Shown: piece after piece, positions 62,636-64,000 of the stretch
How the letters are laid out: each line of letters opens with the position of its first letter
How positions within the stretch are numbered: position 1 is the first letter of the stretch
Assembly: GCA_021825365.1 (NCBI GenBank)
Contig: JAKAHR010000001.1
Location: 164,835 to 228,834 of the forward strand
Direction: 5' to 3'
DNA: 64,000 nt
Source of the DNA: Nitrospirota bacterium
GTDB taxonomy: Bacteria; Nitrospirota; Thermodesulfovibrionia; Thermodesulfovibrionales; UBA6898
The notes under the pieces: generated by a model
Seen by the model: the letters and a program-made list of their open reading frames with translations, nothing else
What the model was told of the DNA's origin: nothing
Databases searched by the model: none
Translations under genes and position numbers: made by a program

Positions 62636-63934
62636 ATGAAGAACAAGAACTTCAACGTATCCAGGAGACTCTTCAGACAGGCAAAAGACCTTATCCCCGG
62701 CGGCGTTAACAGCCCGGTGAGGGCCTTCAAGGCAGTCGGCGGAAACCCTCTCTTTATAGACAAGGCCAAGGGCTGCAAAATCTACGACGTTGACGGCAAT
62801 GCCTACGTCGATTATGTCCTGTCGTGGGGGCCGATGATCCTCGGTCATGCCCATCCCCGTATCGTCAGCGCCCTGAAGAAAGCGGTCATGCGCGGCACCA
62901 GTTTCGGAGCTCCTACCGCACTCGAGATAGAACTGGCGGAACTCGTCCTGGCAGCGTATCCGTCGATGGACAGGGTCCGCATGGTGAACTCCGGCACCGA
63001 GGCGACGATGAGCGCCATCCGTGTGGCACGGGGCTACACCGGCAGGGACAAGATCATAAAATTCGAGGGCTGCTACCATGGCCATGCGGACGGGCTGCTG
63101 GTCAAGGCGGGCTCGGGTGCGATGACCTTCGGCCTGCCCGACAGTCCCGGCGTTCCAAAATCATACGCGCGCAACACCATCACCCTTCCCTTCAATGACA
63201 TCCTGTCCCTCAAAAAAGTGATAGATGGGGAGTGGCGTTCCATTGCCTGTATCATTGTCGAGCCGGTCGTCGGCAATATCGGATGTGTGCTGCCCAGGCC
63301 CGGCTTTCTCGAGGCCCTCAGGAAGCTGACGAAGAAACACGGAATCGTCCTCATCTTTGACGAGGTGATGACAGGCTTCAGGGTCTCCTTCGGCGGCGCC
63401 CAGGCCCGCTACGGCATCACGCCCGACATGACCTGCCTCGGCAAGGTGATCGGCGGAGGCCTGCCGGTGGGTGCCTATGGCGGAAGGAAAGATATCATGT
63501 CCCTGGTCTCGCCGGAAGGCCCCGTGTACCAGGCAGGCACCCTGTCAGGCAATCCCCTGGCGATGACCGCAGGCATCGAAACCCTCCGTGAACTCTCCAG
63601 GCCGGGCATCTATCGGAAACTCGAGAGGAATTCGGCCAGGCTCGAAAAAGGCCTGATCGACGCCGCCCGCAGGGCCGGCGTTGCCGCGAAGTTCTATCGG
63701 GCAGGCTCGATGTTCTGCACCTATTTTACGGACCAGGAGGTCTTTGACTATGCGTCCGCGAAGACTGCGGACACGAAGCGGTTTGCCCGTTTTTTTGCCG
63801 GCATGCTGAGGCGCGGGGTCAACCTTGCCCCGTCCCAGTTTGAGGCCGGCTTCATGTCTCTCGCCCATACGGATAAGGAAATAGACAGCACGATAAAGGC
63901 TGCATACGAAGCGCTTAAAGAGTCGGCAAAATAG
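62636..63934 (+). CDS. hemL: Glutamate-1-semialdehyde 2,1-aminomutase
   Basis: 432 residues, normal length. [20 protein letters not shown] at the start, [37 protein letters not shown], and the PLP Lys in [17 protein letters not shown]. It converts glutamate-1-semialdehyde to 5-aminolevulinate, the C5 route to heme and other tetrapyrroles. Heme supply fits the several CXXCH proteins here but there is no direct link. Confidence 0.97.
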   Translation: MKNKNFNVSRRLFRQAKDLIPGGVNSPVRAFKAVGGNPLFIDKAKGCKIYDVDGNAYVDYVLSWGPMILGHAHPRIVSALKKAVMRGTSFGAPTALEIELAELVLAAYPSMDRVRMVNSGTEATMSAIRVARGYTGRDKIIKFEGCYHGHADGLLVKAGSGAMTFGLPDSPGVPKSYARNTITLPFNDILSLKKVIDGEWRSIACIIVEPVVGNIGCVLPRPGFLEALRKLTKKHGIVLIFDEVMTGFRVSFGGAQARYGITPDMTCLGKVIGGGLPVGAYGGRKDIMSLVSPEGPVYQAGTLSGNPLAMTAGIETLRELSRPGIYRKLERNSARLEKGLIDAARRAGVAAKFYRAGSMFCTYFTDQEVFDYASAKTADTKRFARFFAGMLRRGVNLAPSQFEAGFMSLAHTDKEIDSTIKAAYEALKESAK

Positions 63935-63964
63935 ATACACGATTCAGGGGAGGTACAGCTACAC

Positions 63965-64000
63965 ATGTTCAATCCTTTCAAATGGCTGAAGGAAGGCATG
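63965..64000 (+). CDS. Start of a gene cut by the right window edge
   Basis: ATG 63965 preceded by GGGGAGGT at 10 bases opens a frame of 12 codons (MFNPFKWLKEGM) to the window end. It lies 30 bases after hemL, probably the same operon. Too short to identify. Confidence 0.5.
   Translation, partial: MFNPFKWLKEGM

Noticed and set aside
1..64000. CRISPR arrays, rRNA, tRNA, intact transposases
   Set aside because: No regularly spaced repeats, no recognisable tRNA cloverleaf or rRNA segment, and no transposase motifs were found in intergenic regions.

Overview
The window looks like chromosomal DNA from a moderately GC-rich Gram-negative bacterium. Outer-membrane and lipoprotein genes, a DUF748/AsmA-like giant protein, an SspB-like ClpXP adaptor, GatA/GatB, c-type heme (CXXCH) proteins and many PAS/GAF kinases together suggest Nitrospirota (Thermodesulfovibrionia-like) or a deltaproteobacterial lineage. 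This placement is inferred from gene content only. No rRNA, tRNA, CRISPR array or intact insertion sequence was recognised.

Layout. 1-5.3 kb: a truncated TPR/beta-barrel protein, a MATE exporter, a divergent CysRS-like protein, a tandem-PilZ protein and an unknown small protein. 5.3-9.0 kb: a MEDS-domain signalling cassette (stand-alone MEDS protein, MEDS-PAS-GAF-PAS kinase, Rcp1-type response regulator). 9.2-13.6 kb: an ABC-F protein and ilvB-ilvN. 13.8-18.7 kb (locus C): NosL, small anchored protein, FtsX-type permease, ATPase, Cys/His-bearing membrane protein, DUF2318 lipoprotein and a nitrilase-family enzyme. 18.8-22.1 kb (locus A) and 40.0-43.9 kb (locus B): two paralogous loci, each with a secreted or anchored propeller-like protein carrying one C-terminal CXXCH, a MacB/FtsX-like permease with a Cys-Cys pair, and a LolD-like ATPase. 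Locus B adds a TPR lipoprotein. 22.2-23.3 kb: a decayed hybrid kinase. 23.3-26.9 kb: a glycosyltransferase, radical SAM and transglutaminase operon. 26.9-33.6 kb: a kinase with a PstS-like partner, an MFS carrier and an adenylate cyclase. 33.6-38.1 kb: livFGMH in one co-directional run, headed by a TPR/cNMP-binding protein and ending in the cyclase. 38.3-40 kb: an aminotransferase and folK. 44-44.9 kb: an AT-richer patch with relB/dinJ and a frameshifted yafQ. 45-55 kb: trmN6-like, gph, gatB, mscL with a zinc ribbon, DUF4197, DUF748, gatA, sspB-like and DUF2007 genes. 55-64 kb: a quinone oxidoreductase, hicBA, a small secreted protein, transketolase, a class A PBP, a parvulin PPIase, hemL and the start of one more gene.

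The most interesting material is the pair of loci A and B. The two heme-propeller genes share an N-terminal AGHGGH motif, a C-terminal CXXCH and a following LCG cysteine. Each is preceded by a 10-base identical promoter element about 150 nt upstream and by a 24-27-codon leader ORF that stops exactly one base before the propeller start codon. Each is separated from its permease gene by a strong hairpin, and the permease has a TATAAT box so close to its start that the transcript should be leaderless or nearly so. Locus C carries DUF2318, NosL and another FtsX/LolD pair, which points to periplasmic metal or heme handling as a theme of the region; that function is inference. A second notable arrangement is the co-directional run of cNMP-binding TPR protein, livHMGF and class III adenylate cyclase, which places a cAMP source and a possible cAMP sensor around a branched-chain amino acid ABC transporter with no binding protein in sight.
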